A DNA stretch of 64,000 bases from Cytobacillus suaedae (GCA_014960805.1 CP063163.1:1319584-1383583), one strand, 5' to 3'; positions 44,329 to 54,646 are shown, counted from the stretch's first letter. Made by a program: numbers and translations. The notes: a model not told the origin generated them from the sequence alone.

Positions 44329-45279
44329 ATGAAACGAGTATTATTTATTCTTGTATCATCTCTAGTCATTTCTGGTTGTGTACCAGAAAAAGATTTAGAG
44401 AGTAGTAGTACAAAAGTTGTGAATGATGAGAAGCCAATTGAAGTAAATAAAACAGAAGAAACTGCTAAAGTAGAAGTAACTGAAGTGGATTGGAAAGAGG
44501 CTGTAGAAAATCCAGAGTCTTACAAGGTAACAGGTAATATAAATGTTTTAAAAGATTTCCCTATGAAAGAACTGAACCGTAAGCGTAACATTTGGGTTAT
44601 GCTTCCTGATAATTATGAAGAAAGCACAACAGCTTACCCCGTTTTTTATATGCAGGACGGACAAAGTTTATTTAAGTCAGATGATGTTGAATGGCAGGTT
44701 GACGAAGCTTTAACCACTCTTTATTCAGATAAAAAAGTACAAGAGATGATTATTGTCGGCATAGAAAGTGATCCCAAAACAAGGTTTAGTGAGTATGGGC
44801 CATGGAAAAATGCTGAAGGGTTAGGGGGAGAAGGAGAGCTATATGTTAATTTTATCACGAAAGAACTTAAGCCTTACATAGATTCTCACTACAGAACCTT
44901 ACCGGATAAAGCTAATACGGGAATTGCAGGTGCCTCAATGGGAGGTTATATTTCCTTATATTCAGCTGCTAAATATCCGGAGGTTTTTGGAAAAGTCGGA
45001 GCTTTTTCGCCAATCATTGCTTTTGCAAAGTTTGAATACATGGACTTTTTTAAAAATGCGAAATTAGACAAGGATTTAGTTGTTTATATGGATATAGGTG
45101 AGAAGGAAACGAATTTTCCGGGTGCAGTCCCTAATGTTGAAGAAATGAATGAGCTTCTTTTAACACTTGGTGTTGAAGAGGCAAATATCAAACTAATAAT
45201 TGATCCAGAAGGAACACATAGTAAAGATTCGTGGCAACAAAGATTTCCGGCAGCGATTGAATGGTTAGGGATTCAGTAG
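44329..45279 (+). CDS. Lipoprotein esterase of the esterase D family
   Basis: Secreted, lipid-anchored alpha/beta hydrolase. The signal peptide ends in VISGC, followed by an acidic linker. The hydrolase then has the PF00756 pattern: VFYMQDGQSLF, IVGIESD, GIAGASMGGYISLY (nucleophile Ser) and a late EGTHSKDSWQQRFP with the catalytic His. ATG 44329 follows GGAGG. Such enzymes include enterochelin esterase-like proteins; the true substrate is unknown. Confidence 0.88.
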   Translation: MKRVLFILVSSLVISGCVPEKDLESSSTKVVNDEKPIEVNKTEETAKVEVTEVDWKEAVENPESYKVTGNINVLKDFPMKELNRKRNIWVMLPDNYEESTTAYPVFYMQDGQSLFKSDDVEWQVDEALTTLYSDKKVQEMIIVGIESDPKTRFSEYGPWKNAEGLGGEGELYVNFITKELKPYIDSHYRTLPDKANTGIAGASMGGYISLYSAAKYPEVFGKVGAFSPIIAFAKFEYMDFFKNAKLDKDLVVYMDIGEKETNFPGAVPNVEEMNELLLTLGVEEANIKLIIDPEGTHSKDSWQQRFPAAIEWLGIQ

Positions 45280-45298
45280 AAAAATAAATCAAGTACAA

Positions 45299-45326
45299 GG
45301 ACCGTCTACTCAGCGGTTCTTTTTTT
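45299..45326 (+). terminator. Terminator after esterase gene
   Basis: GGACCG / CGGTTC stem (one G-T), 9-nt loop, T7. Confidence 0.7.
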
Positions 45327-45402
45327 ATGGTCTCTTTGTGCTTATAAAAAAATAGATTGCCATATAAGAAATAGCATGTTATTGTATCAAATGTAACTAC
45401 AT

Positions 45403-45423
45403 AAATCGTAATTATTACGATTT
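45403..45423. promoter_or_regulatory. Zur box 1 upstream of zagA
   Basis: Perfect 21-bp palindrome: AAATCGTAAT, one central T, ATTACGATTT. It equals the B. subtilis Zur consensus. About 95 bp before the zagA start. Confidence 0.92.
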
Positions 45424-45478
45424 ACTAAATTTGGAATAACATAGAGTTTACGAATTATTATAGATTTTTTTAGTTTTT

Positions 45479-45499
45479 AAATCGTAATAATTTCGTTTT
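45479..45499. promoter_or_regulatory. Zur box 2 upstream of zagA
   Basis: AAATCGTAAT-A-ATTTCGTTTT, a slightly weaker Zur site directly before the ribosome binding site. Two sites before one gene is the arrangement of B. subtilis yciC. Confidence 0.82.
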
Positions 45500-45517
45500 A
45501 AGGAGAGGTTTTATTTT

Positions 45518-46702
45518 ATGAAAAAAGTACCTGTAACAGTGTTGAGTGGATATTTAGGTTCTGGTAAAACGACCTTATTGAATCATATTTTACAAAACAG
45601 AGAAAGCAAGAAAGTTGCCGTAATCGTGAATGATATGAGTGAAATTAATATTGATGCTTCACTTGTAAAGCAAGGTGGATTTAGTCGTACGGAAGAAAAA
45701 CTTGTTGAAATGCAAAATGGCTGTATATGCTGCACGCTAAGAGAGGACTTAATTAAAGAGGTAGAAAAGCTTGCAAAACTAGGTGATATTGATTATATCG
45801 TCATTGAGTCTACAGGCATTAGTGAGCCTGTTCCAGTCGCTCAAACATTTACATATGTTGATGAGAATCTGGGAATTGATTTATCAGAGTTTTGTCGTCT
45901 AGATACCATGGTAACCGTTGTGGACGCGAATCGTTTTTGGCACGATTTTGCATCAGGAGAAACGTTGTTAGACAGAAAAGAAGCAACAGATGAAACGGAT
46001 ACTAGAGAAGTTGTGGATCTTTTAATCGACCAAATTGAGTTTGCAAATGTGATTTTGTTGAATAAAATCGATTTGGTTGCAGCTGAAGATGTTGCCCAGT
46101 TAATGGCTGTTATTCAAAAGCTAAACCCGGATGCTAAAATCATTGAAACCGACCACTCTCGATTGGCTCTCGAGGAAGTTCTAGACACGAGAATGTTTGA
46201 TTTCGAGAAAGCTAGCCAAAGTGCGGGTTGGATTAAGGAGCTAAATCATGAACATATTCCAGAAACAGAGGAGTATGGAATTTCATCGTTTGTTTACCGA
46301 AGAAGAAAACCATTTCATCCTGAGCGTCTAATGAATTGGTTAGAGGATTGGCCGGTTGATGTTGTTAGGGCAAAAGGGTTTATATGGGTTGCAACAAGAA
46401 ATAATATTGCGGGTCTACTATCACAAGCTGGGCCTTCCATCATGCTACAAGGTGCAGGTGAATGGGTGGCTGCTTATCCAGAGCATGAAATGCAGCAGAT
46501 TTTAGCCGAAGAACCTGAATTAAAAGAAAAATGGGACGATGTTTATGGAGACCGGATGATTGAGTTAGTCATGATAGGTATTGACATGAACCAAGAGGAA
46601 ATTGAAAAGTCATTAGATACTTGTCTTCTGACTACTGAGGAACTTAAGGAAGATTGGCAATCCTTTCACGACCCTCTACCATCATTTATTGTGACAGAAT
46701 AA
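45518..46702 (+). CDS. zagA: Zinc-responsive GTPase metallochaperone ZagA (YciC), COG0523
   Basis: G3E-family GTPase that delivers zinc to proteins under zinc starvation. The Walker A motif is GYLGSGKT (11-18). The zinc motif CICC is at 69-72, ESTGISEP follows, then NKIDL, and a CobW C-terminal domain from about 250. The 394-residue length agrees with YciC. ATG 45518 follows AAGGAGAGG. Two Zur boxes upstream show zinc-dependent repression. No zinc importer is adjacent. A palindrome follows 9 nt after the stop. Confidence 0.95.
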   Translation: MKKVPVTVLSGYLGSGKTTLLNHILQNRESKKVAVIVNDMSEINIDASLVKQGGFSRTEEKLVEMQNGCICCTLREDLIKEVEKLAKLGDIDYIVIESTGISEPVPVAQTFTYVDENLGIDLSEFCRLDTMVTVVDANRFWHDFASGETLLDRKEATDETDTREVVDLLIDQIEFANVILLNKIDLVAAEDVAQLMAVIQKLNPDAKIIETDHSRLALEEVLDTRMFDFEKASQSAGWIKELNHEHIPETEEYGISSFVYRRRKPFHPERLMNWLEDWPVDVVRAKGFIWVATRNNIAGLLSQAGPSIMLQGAGEWVAAYPEHEMQQILAEEPELKEKWDDVYGDRMIELVMIGIDMNQEEIEKSLDTCLLTTEELKEDWQSFHDPLPSFIVTE

Positions 46703-46710
46703 TGTCTTTT

Positions 46711-46763
46711 GGGGCCTGACCCCCGGCGCGTTAAAGCTTTAACGCATCGGGGGTCAGGCCCCC
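46711..46763. repeat. GGGGCCTGACCCCC palindrome after zagA
   Basis: Full copy, CGGCGCGTTAAAGCTTTAACG core, followed by T6, so it could terminate zagA transcription. ATGTC box exactly 4 nt before GGGG. Confidence 0.96.
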
Positions 46764-47355
46764 TTTTTTGTAAATTAAGTAACAAAGTATTTCAAATTGT
46801 AATAATTGTGTTGCAATTGTAAAATCTTTGTAATATATTAGTAACATACAAATATTGCCTATTAAGTATTATTCTGGTTGAATAGTAATCTTTTAGGCAT
46901 ATCCCTAAAATAGTAGCCTGCTATGTTTACCCCCTATCTAAACATATATGGGTTGCATGAAATACGGATAAACGCTAGGTTAGTTGATTTAAAGAAATCT
47001 ACTAACCTAAGGTCTACCGTTAGTTATTTTAAAAGTAAATTATATATGGGTTGACGTAACCTCATTTGTTTACCCCCAAGCTAAACATAAAGGTTACATT
47101 ATATAACCAGAGAATGACTTAGGAAGTAACGTGTAGCGAGTTCTGTTGGTGCTTCTTCTTGCCTTCTAGGTCATTTTCATAAAATGAATTTTACAATACA
47201 TACTTTTTCTAGCAATCAATAGATCAACTTAATAAGAATAGAGCTTTTCAGACTCCCTAGGTGGTGTTTGAACTAATAGATAAGGTTTAGATGCTTATCA
47301 GTATTTTTTCTCAAAGTGAGTTATAGTTTCTATTTCATAAAAAGGTGGGATTACA
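46764..47355 (+). other. 592-bp structured non-coding region before the app operon
   Basis: No ORF with a ribosome site. It holds a duplicated hairpin motif: TGTTTACCCCC..CTAAACATA at 46924-46958 and again at 47067-47099. Between them lies a long stem, TAGGTTAGT..GATTT / AAATC..ACTAACCTA (46976-47009). A further stem joins AATGAC..TAG (about 47113) to CTA.GTCATT (about 47165-47177). The C5 run sits in both hairpin loops. Candidate leader RNA or regulator binding region for the oligopeptide operon. Confidence 0.6.
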
Positions 47356-48354
47356 TTGGAATCAATGCTCGAAGTAAGAAACCTTAAGACAGGTTTCAAG
47401 ATTGACGGTGATTTTCATCATGCAGTGGATGATGTTTCCTTCTCGGTTAAGCCGCGCCAAATTGTCGGAATAGTTGGAGAATCAGGGTGTGGAAAAAGTG
47501 TAATGTCTTTATCCATCATGAATCTTTTACCAAAAGGAGCGGGGAAGATTTCCGATGGAGAAATCATTTTTCAAGGGAAAAACATAGAAGGCTTATCCGA
47601 AAAAGAAATGAACAGCATTAGAGGAAAAGATATAAGTATGATTTTTCAGGAGCCAATGACTTCCTTGAATCCGGTTTTTACGATTGGTTTTCAACTAGAA
47701 GAAATCATGTTAAATCACATGAATATTACAAAAAAAGAGGCTCGTGTTAAAGCTATTAATCTATTAAATGATGTTGGGATTTCAAGACCAGAAAAAATCG
47801 TAGATGAATATCCACATCAATTATCTGGTGGGATGCGTCAAAGGGTTATGATTGCGATTGCCATTGCCTGTCAACCTAAACTACTTATCGCTGATGAACC
47901 AACAACCGCACTAGATGTAACTGTTCAAGCACAAATACTTGAGCTTCTTAAAAAGATTCAAGATAAAAATGATATGTCGATTATTTTAATTACGCATGAT
48001 CTTGGTGTTGTAGCTGAGATGTGTGATGAAGTGATTGTTATGTATGCTGGAAAGGTTGTTGAGCGTACTTCAGTGGAGCATTTATTTTACAATCCAAAAC
48101 ATCCTTATACCAAGTTGATGATGGGGTCCATTCCTAGAATTGATGAAGCGGTTGATGAATTGGCAACGATTAAAGGAATTGTTCCTTCATTAAAAAATAT
48201 GCCACGAGTAGGTTGTCGTTTTGCTGAACGTTGTCCGTCTGCTAAAAGTGACTGTATGTCAGTGACACCAAGACTTGCTAAAGTTGAAACTGGTCATGAT
48301 GTTGCCTGTTTACTTTACGAGGAGAGCTATCCTCTAGAAAAGGTTGGTGTATAA
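47356..48354 (+). CDS. appD: Oligopeptide ABC transporter ATP-binding protein AppD
   Basis: 332-residue ATPase with Walker A GESGCGKS (41-48), signature LSGGMRQR and Walker B LLIADEPTTALD. The C-terminal oligopeptide-transport extension contains a conserved cysteine set (GCRFAERCPSAKSDC). TTG 47356 is 7 bases after AAGGTGG; ATG 47365 is 16 away. First gene of the D-F-A-B-C operon, the order of B. subtilis app. Confidence 0.93.
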   Translation: MESMLEVRNLKTGFKIDGDFHHAVDDVSFSVKPRQIVGIVGESGCGKSVMSLSIMNLLPKGAGKISDGEIIFQGKNIEGLSEKEMNSIRGKDISMIFQEPMTSLNPVFTIGFQLEEIMLNHMNITKKEARVKAINLLNDVGISRPEKIVDEYPHQLSGGMRQRVMIAIAIACQPKLLIADEPTTALDVTVQAQILELLKKIQDKNDMSIILITHDLGVVAEMCDEVIVMYAGKVVERTSVEHLFYNPKHPYTKLMMGSIPRIDEAVDELATIKGIVPSLKNMPRVGCRFAERCPSAKSDCMSVTPRLAKVETGHDVACLLYEESYPLEKVGV

Positions 48355-48355
48355 G

Positions 48356-49336
48356 ATGAGTCAAACGACACAATCTAAGAATCTATTAGAAATTAAAAAT
48401 TTAAAAACGTATTATCCGATTAAAGGTGGATTTTTAAGGAGAACAGTAGCTCATGTTAAAGCAGTTGATAATGTCTCTTTTGAAATTAAAAGTGGTGAAA
48501 CATTAGGATTGGTAGGAGAGTCTGGTTGTGGAAAGTCAACAACAGGCAGGACGATTTTACGATTACTAGAGCCAACGGATGGACAGATTCTATTTGATGG
48601 AAAAGACATTACAAATTTAAGAGGCAAGTCGTTACGAGATATTAGAAGAGATGTTCAGATGGTGTTTCAGGATCCTTATGCTTCATTAAATCCGATGCAA
48701 ATGGTTGGTGACATTGTTTCGGAACCCATTATGAATTTTACAAATAAATCATTGAAGTCTCTAAAAAGTGAAGTCATGGAGTTATTAAAAAAAGTAGGAT
48801 TACCTGAGGATGCTTATTATAAATATGCACACGAATTTTCAGGAGGGCAAAGACAAAGAATTGGGATTGCCCGTGCACTTGCACTTAGGCCGAAACTAAT
48901 CATTGCAGATGAACCTGTTTCCGCGCTAGATGTATCTGTTCAATCACAAGTTCTTAATCTATTAAAAGAGTTACAAGATGAATTTGATTTGACGTTCTTA
49001 TTCATTGCCCATGACCTTAGTGTGGTAAAGCATATGAGTGACAGAATTGGTGTGATGTATCTAGGGAATATCGTAGAAATTGCTGAAAAGGATAGCATTT
49101 ATAGTGAACCATTGCATCCATATACACAAGCCCTAATCTCAGCAATTCCTGTACCAGATCCAAGAAAGAAGAGTAACCGAATTGTTTTACAGGGCGATGT
49201 ACCAAGTCCGGCTAATCCACCAACTGGTTGTCCGTTCCATCCTAGATGTGCTCAAGCAATAGCGGAGTGTTCAGCCTCAAAACCACAATTAAGGGAGGTG
49301 AGGCCAGGACATAGAGTCGCTTGCCACTTATATTAA
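48356..49336 (+). CDS. appF: Oligopeptide ABC transporter ATP-binding protein AppF
   Basis: Second ATPase, 326 residues: Walker A GESGCGKS (54-61), signature FSGGQRQR, Walker [13 protein letters not shown], and the C-terminal [15 protein letters not shown] cysteine motif. ATG 48356 is one base after the appD stop; AAAGGTTGG within appD serves as ribosome site. Works as a heterodimer with AppD at the AppBC pore. Confidence 0.93.
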   Translation: MSQTTQSKNLLEIKNLKTYYPIKGGFLRRTVAHVKAVDNVSFEIKSGETLGLVGESGCGKSTTGRTILRLLEPTDGQILFDGKDITNLRGKSLRDIRRDVQMVFQDPYASLNPMQMVGDIVSEPIMNFTNKSLKSLKSEVMELLKKVGLPEDAYYKYAHEFSGGQRQRIGIARALALRPKLIIADEPVSALDVSVQSQVLNLLKELQDEFDLTFLFIAHDLSVVKHMSDRIGVMYLGNIVEIAEKDSIYSEPLHPYTQALISAIPVPDPRKKSNRIVLQGDVPSPANPPTGCPFHPRCAQAIAECSASKPQLREVRPGHRVACHLY

Positions 49337-49371
49337 AAAAATATAGAAACTAGAATCTTAGGGGGAAAATT

Positions 49372-51108
49372 ATGAAAAAGTCAGCATTATGGACAATTGT
49401 ACTTATGCTAGTAATGTCTTTATTCCTAGCAGCATGTAGTGGAAACGAAGAACAAAATTCAACAGATACTCCAGAAAAAGAAAAAGAAACACCTGCAACA
49501 ACTGAAACAACACCGGAATCTATTGAAGGTGGAGTGGTAACATTTGCAGTTGATACAGCACCAGAAGGCGTATATGATCCCGCGTATTCAGGAAGTGCTG
49601 TAGATAGTAACATTCAAAGCTTTATGACAGAAGGTATTTATGGTACTAACGAAAAACTTGAGTATATTCCAAACATCGCTTCTTGGGAAATTAGTGAAGA
49701 TAAATTAACGTATACATTTACTTTCAAAAAGGGCGTAAAATGGCATAACGGTGAAGAGGTAACTGCAGAAGATTATGCATTTGCTCTAGAAACACTTGCA
49801 CACCCTGATTATGATGGTCCTCGTTTTGTGAATGTTGAGCACGTAAAAGGGGCTACTGCTAAAAAAGATGGTAAAGCAGAAACAATTGAAGGTCTTGAAC
49901 TTGTTGATTCACATACACTTAAAGTTACATTTGAAAAAGTAAGAATCAATAACTTAGAAAATCTATGGGCTTCTCCAATGCCTAAAAAGCATTATGAAGG
50001 AATTGCTGTAGCTGATTTAGGAGAATCTCCACAAGTTCGTGAAAACCCAGTTGGTTTTGGGCCGTTTAAAATTAAAAAAGTTGTAGCTGGTGAGTATACA
50101 GAACTTGAGCGTTTTGATGATTACTGGCAAGGAAAGCCGAAGCTTGATGGCATTATCGTAAAAGTAATTGACCCATCTTTAGCGACAGGTGCATTCCAGA
50201 ATGGCGAAATCGATATCATGGAAATTCGTCCACAAGCAGTAAAAGAACTTGAAGCTCTTCAAAATGTTCGTGTAGAAGAAACAACAGGTACAGCTTACTC
50301 TTATATTGGATTACGTTTTGGTCACCGTGACCAAGAGACACGTAAAAACGTAGCTGATTTTGATAAGTTTAACTCTAAAGAATTACGTCAAGCATTAGTT
50401 TATGCAATCAACCGTCCTGCAATGATTACAGCATTCTTAGAAGGAAAAGCAAAAGTGGCTAATACACCAATTCCTCAGGTGTTCTGGATTGCCGCTGACG
50501 AAGCTGAATTAAATCAGTATGAGTTTAACCAAGAGAAAGCAAAAGAGCTTTTAGCTTCAGCTGGATATAAAGATGTTGATGGAGATGGATTTGTTGAAGA
50601 TCCACAAGGTCAACCATTCAGCATTTCATTTGGTCACTATGCAGGTCCTGCAGCATTTGAAGGTCGTTCTCAAGCGATCATCCAAAGCTGGAATGACATT
50701 GGTATTAAAACTACATTAGCAACAGGGTCATTAGTAGAGTTCAACCTTTACAATGAAATGAAAGACAATGATGATGCAGCATTAGAAGCATTCTTCGGAG
50801 CATGGTTAACAGGAACAGATCCAGATCCATCAGGATTATGGGGTAATGATTCTGAGTGGAACTATGGTCGTTGGGTTGACGCTGAAAACCAACGTTTACT
50901 TGATGAAGGTATAAGTGAAAAAGCATTTGATCAAGAATACCGTAAGCAAGTATATGTTGAGTGGCAAAAATACTTCAACGAGCAAATGCCTGCTATCCCA
51001 CTTTGGGAGAACATGGACCTTTACGGAATCAACAACCGTCTACAAGGAGTTAAAGTTACTGCAACTGGCTTCCAAGAAGACGTTCACTTATGGTCTGTAA
51101 CAGAATAA
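49372..51108 (+). CDS. appA: Oligopeptide-binding lipoprotein AppA
   Basis: Family 5 extracellular solute-binding protein, 578 residues. The lipobox FLAAC places the lipid-anchored Cys at residue 22. A Thr/Glu/Pro linker follows, then typical SBP_bac_5 segments (YTFTFKKGVKWHNGEEVTAEDYAFAL, NPVGFGPFKI, LRQALVYAINRPAM). ATG 49372 follows AGGGGG. Captures peptides for the transporter; longer than average, with an extended linker. Confidence 0.93.
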   Translation: MKKSALWTIVLMLVMSLFLAACSGNEEQNSTDTPEKEKETPATTETTPESIEGGVVTFAVDTAPEGVYDPAYSGSAVDSNIQSFMTEGIYGTNEKLEYIPNIASWEISEDKLTYTFTFKKGVKWHNGEEVTAEDYAFALETLAHPDYDGPRFVNVEHVKGATAKKDGKAETIEGLELVDSHTLKVTFEKVRINNLENLWASPMPKKHYEGIAVADLGESPQVRENPVGFGPFKIKKVVAGEYTELERFDDYWQGKPKLDGIIVKVIDPSLATGAFQNGEIDIMEIRPQAVKELEALQNVRVEETTGTAYSYIGLRFGHRDQETRKNVADFDKFNSKELRQALVYAINRPAMITAFLEGKAKVANTPIPQVFWIAADEAELNQYEFNQEKAKELLASAGYKDVDGDGFVEDPQGQPFSISFGHYAGPAAFEGRSQAIIQSWNDIGIKTTLATGSLVEFNLYNEMKDNDDAALEAFFGAWLTGTDPDPSGLWGNDSEWNYGRWVDAENQRLLDEGISEKAFDQEYRKQVYVEWQKYFNEQMPAIPLWENMDLYGINNRLQGVKVTATGFQEDVHLWSVTE

Positions 51109-51144
51109 TAGAATAAGGTTTTAGTAGGATAAGGAGGATTATCC

Positions 51145-52110
51145 ATGCTTCAATATTCATTGCGAAGAATTCTTAGCATGATTCCATTATTACTCCTTAT
51201 CTCCCTTGTGGTATTTTCCCTGGCAAAAATGATGCCAGGGGATCCATTTGGGGGAGAAATTGACCCATCCAACACGAATCCACAGTATATTGAAGAAATG
51301 CGAGAGAAGTTAGGGTACAATGACCCGATTCTCGTTCAATATTGGAGATGGGTATCTAATTTTGTACAAGGTGATTTTGGAAAGTCATTTGTTTATAAAA
51401 AGCCTGTTTTCGATGTAATCGCTCAGCGGTTGCCGAACACGTTATTTTTAGCAGTAACATCGTTATTATTAACGTACATTATTTCATTTTTTATGGGAAT
51501 GTATTCTGGAAGAAAGCCTTACACAATCGGCGACAATTTGATAGGTACTTATAATTATATAGCCCTTGCTATACCATCTTTTGTTGCAGCTATACTCGCA
51601 ATCTACTTTTTCTCTTTCCAACTTGGATGGTTCCCTTTCAGTGGATCAGTTAAAGTTGGCTTAGAGGAAGGAACACTTGCCTACTACTTAAGTAGATTCC
51701 ATCACGTATTATTACCTGCGCTTGTCCTAGGACTCATGAGCTCCGCAACGTATACACAATTTTTACGTAATGACATTATTGAGAATAGCCGTAGGGACTT
51801 TGTAAGAACAGCTAGAGCAAAAGGTACAAAAGAGTCAAAAATTTACAATAAACATATTTTGCGAAATTCTCTGATTCCATTAGTTACATTTTTAGGGTTT
51901 GATCTAGCTAACTTAATTAGTGGAGCCTTAATTACTGAAACGATTTTCACTTACCCAGGGATTGGTCAGCTGTTTTTAGAATCAGTTACACGAAGAGACT
52001 ACGCTGTTATGATGTCATTGACCATGCTATTATCATTTCTTACCCTATTCGGAAATTTAATTGCAGATTTACTATATGGAATCGTTGATCCACGTATAAG
52101 ACTTGATTAA
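51145..52110 (+). CDS. appB: Oligopeptide transporter permease AppB
   Basis: 321 residues, six membrane helices. N-terminal YSLRRILSMIPLLLLISLVVF and MPGDPFGGE, then the EAA loop TARAKGTKESKIYNKHILRNSLIP that docks an ATPase. It ends in VDPRIRLD, the common end of this subunit. ATG 51145 follows AAGGAGG. Confidence 0.94.
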   Translation: MLQYSLRRILSMIPLLLLISLVVFSLAKMMPGDPFGGEIDPSNTNPQYIEEMREKLGYNDPILVQYWRWVSNFVQGDFGKSFVYKKPVFDVIAQRLPNTLFLAVTSLLLTYIISFFMGMYSGRKPYTIGDNLIGTYNYIALAIPSFVAAILAIYFFSFQLGWFPFSGSVKVGLEEGTLAYYLSRFHHVLLPALVLGLMSSATYTQFLRNDIIENSRRDFVRTARAKGTKESKIYNKHILRNSLIPLVTFLGFDLANLISGALITETIFTYPGIGQLFLESVTRRDYAVMMSLTMLLSFLTLFGNLIADLLYGIVDPRIRLD

Positions 52111-52125
52111 GGAGGAGGGAATATC

Positions 52126-53034
52126 ATGGAAGTGGTAACAACAAGCAATACCATTGCGACGAAAAAGAATGTAAAAAGTCCCTCCCCATGGGCAATCGCA
52201 CGAAAGAAGTTTATGAAAAATAAATTATCCATGATCAGTTTAGTGTTTTTGATCATCGTCGCTGCTCTATCATTTTTAGCACCTTATATCACAACAAAGG
52301 ATATCGTTCGAGTTGACTTCATGAGCATAAGTTTGGAACCATCTAGTGCAAACTGGTTAGGAACAGACACGAATGGTCGCGATGTTTTCACAAGGATGAT
52401 GTTTGCTGGAAAATCTTCATTAACGGTCGGTTTATCCTGTATGTTTCTAATCACTATTTTTGGAGTAACTATTGGTTCGGTTGCAGGATACTTTGGCGGA
52501 AAAGTTGATCAACTGTTAATGCGATTTACAGATTTTATTATGAACTTTCCATTTTTAGTTTTTGTTATTGTTCTAAATACAATTTTAGTAGGGAAAGTAT
52601 CAGGTTTATGGACACTCATTGCTGTTATCTGTCTTCTAAGCTGGGGTGGATTTGCCCGTATTGTTCGAAGTAGAATATTGTCTGAAAAAGAAAATGAATA
52701 TATCTTAGCAGCTGTTTCGATCGGATGTAAACCATCAAAAGTAATTATTAAACACTTACTTCCTAACGTAGCATCAACCATTATTGTACAATCTACAATT
52801 ATAATGGCTGTAATGATTGTAGCAGAATCGGCATTAAGCTTTTTAGGCTTTGGTGTTCCAGCGGATACGCCAAGTTGGGGTAATATGTTAGCAGAAGCAC
52901 GTGATTCAGATGTCCTACGTAATAAAACGTGGATGTGGGTTCCACCAGCAGTGGCTATTACTCTTGTTATCCTTTCAATTAACTTTATTGGTGAAGGATT
53001 AAAAGATGCACTTAACCCAAAATCAAACAGATAA
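52126..53034 (+). CDS. appC: Oligopeptide transporter permease AppC
   Basis: 302 residues, six helices. The OppC-type N-terminal segment and LGTDTNGRDVFTRMM are followed by the EAA loop AAVSIGCKPSKVIIKHLLPNV. ATG 52126 follows GGAGGAGGG, 15 nt after appB. Last gene of the operon; a palindromic repeat begins 11 nt after its stop. Confidence 0.94.
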   Translation: MEVVTTSNTIATKKNVKSPSPWAIARKKFMKNKLSMISLVFLIIVAALSFLAPYITTKDIVRVDFMSISLEPSSANWLGTDTNGRDVFTRMMFAGKSSLTVGLSCMFLITIFGVTIGSVAGYFGGKVDQLLMRFTDFIMNFPFLVFVIVLNTILVGKVSGLWTLIAVICLLSWGGFARIVRSRILSEKENEYILAAVSIGCKPSKVIIKHLLPNVASTIIVQSTIIMAVMIVAESALSFLGFGVPADTPSWGNMLAEARDSDVLRNKTWMWVPPAVAITLVILSINFIGEGLKDALNPKSNR

Positions 53035-53044
53035 TATAACAGAA

Positions 53045-53096
53045 GGGGCCTGACCCCCGGCGCGTTAATGCTTTAACGTGGTGGGGGTCAGGCCCC
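53045..53096. repeat. GGGGCCTGACCCCC palindrome after appC
   Basis: Full copy (CGGCGCGTTAATGCTTTAACG core), followed by TTTT and a GACATA box 4 nt after CCCC. Ends the app operon. Confidence 0.95.
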
Positions 53097-53184
53097 TTTT
53101 GACATAAATTTAACATGTGCCTACTTACCTGAAACTCATAAACATGATATATTTGTTAAATTAGTTTAATTTTGGGAGGTATTT

Positions 53185-54630
53185 ATGAAAAAGGTTCTGC
53201 TTCTTTTATTTTTGATTTTACTGATGATACCAAGCAATAGATCATTTGCTGTAGAGATTACGACTGAATTGCGTAAAGAGATTGATAGATTCATAGAGGA
53301 GCAGAGGAAGGATAATGGTTTGGCAGGGGTAGCGTACGCAATTGTAAGCCCTGAAGGAATCTTGCATAGCAACGCTTTTGGCTCATCTAATCATAATGAA
53401 ACCATGGAAACTTCAACACCAGTTATCATAGGATCGACAAGTAAAGCCTTTACCGCCTTGTCAATTACTCAGTTGGTAGAGAATGGATCGATTAACCTTG
53501 ATGATTCTATCGCGGCCTATATGCCAGTTTTTGCTGGTACTGAAAAAGAAGCAATCACGATTAGGCATCTGTTGCATCATACAAGCGGTCTTCCAACAAT
53601 GGCTGGGTTAGTATTGGTTGCAAATAGTAAAGATAAATTATTTTATGACACAATAGAACTAGTACAAGATGTGGAGCTTGTTCATGAGGTTGGTGAGGAA
53701 TTCGAATATAGTAATATAAATTATATTCTTCTTTCAGCCGTTGTAGAGTATACAAGTGGGATACCGTACGCAGAGTATGTTAGTCGTAATATCTTATCAC
53801 CTTTACAATTAGAGAATACCTATGTTCATCTAAAGGATGCTAAAAATGTATCACCAGGACATGCACCTTGGTTTGGCATTTCATTACCTACAAAGGTTCC
53901 ATACTATGAAAATGCAATCGCTAGTGGGTACATGATTTCATCTGTTGAGGATATGGCTTTATTTTTGAAAGCACATATAAGTGAAAATAGTGTTATTTCT
54001 TCTGATATGGTACAGAACTTACATACTGGAGTAGCACCTATAGGCTTTATGGAAAACGCCAGTTATGGAATGGGCTGGTTTGAAAGAGATCTTTTTGGAC
54101 AAAAGCTCATTGGACATGGTGGAGATATTCCATCTACAGGCTCTTCTGATATGTATTTTTTACCTGACCAAAACATTGGGTTAGTCGTGGTTTCAAATAC
54201 ACATAATGGACAATTTGTGCCTGGCAATGTGCATGAGATAACCGAGGGAATCATTGCTTACCTATTGGATGAAACACCTGTACAAGCAGAGGGTTGGAGT
54301 TTTTCAAAGTATTACACTGTTTTTAATATAGTTGTAGGGTTAGTACTTGTTCTTATGTTGAGTTCCTTTTATTCTTTGATAAAAAGAAAGATTTCCACCA
54401 ACAAGATTGTATTATCTTTATCAATTTTAATACAAATTGTTATTCCAATCTTCTTTTTCCTATCTGTCCCTTTACTATTAAAAGCACCATGGGAAGCTGC
54501 ATTTATTTTACAGCCGGATTTAATCACGTGCCTGTTTATCTTTTTTACTTTACTTTTGATAAGAGGAATCTGGGTATCTGTACTTGTTTATATTCAGAAG
54601 AAGAGTGACAGGGTAGTAGTAAAAATTTAA
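53185..54630 (+). CDS. Secreted/membrane serine hydrolase, beta-lactamase (class C) fold
   Basis: Signal peptide (1-22), then a class C beta-lactamase/D-aminopeptidase-like domain with Ser84-T-S-Lys87, Tyr175-S-Asn177 and a late HGGD triad motif. Four C-terminal membrane helices (about 370-475) anchor it, an arrangement seen in FmtA/PBP4*-like esterases of Bacillus. ATG 53185 follows GGGAGG. Possible target: cell-wall peptide or teichoic-acid esters; not certain. Confidence 0.9.
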   Translation: MKKVLLLLFLILLMIPSNRSFAVEITTELRKEIDRFIEEQRKDNGLAGVAYAIVSPEGILHSNAFGSSNHNETMETSTPVIIGSTSKAFTALSITQLVENGSINLDDSIAAYMPVFAGTEKEAITIRHLLHHTSGLPTMAGLVLVANSKDKLFYDTIELVQDVELVHEVGEEFEYSNINYILLSAVVEYTSGIPYAEYVSRNILSPLQLENTYVHLKDAKNVSPGHAPWFGISLPTKVPYYENAIASGYMISSVEDMALFLKAHISENSVISSDMVQNLHTGVAPIGFMENASYGMGWFERDLFGQKLIGHGGDIPSTGSSDMYFLPDQNIGLVVVSNTHNGQFVPGNVHEITEGIIAYLLDETPVQAEGWSFSKYYTVFNIVVGLVLVLMLSSFYSLIKRKISTNKIVLSLSILIQIVIPIFFFLSVPLLLKAPWEAAFILQPDLITCLFIFFTLLLIRGIWVSVLVYIQKKSDRVVVKI

Positions 54631-54646
54631 TGGTAACACCAATTTG

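Noticed and set aside
45447-45467. Third Zur box
   Set aside because: Matches only about half of the consensus and lacks dyad symmetry.
46764-47355. T-box or SAM leader before the app operon
   Set aside because: No T-box sequence (AGGGTGG..ACCGCG) and no SAM-I core seen.
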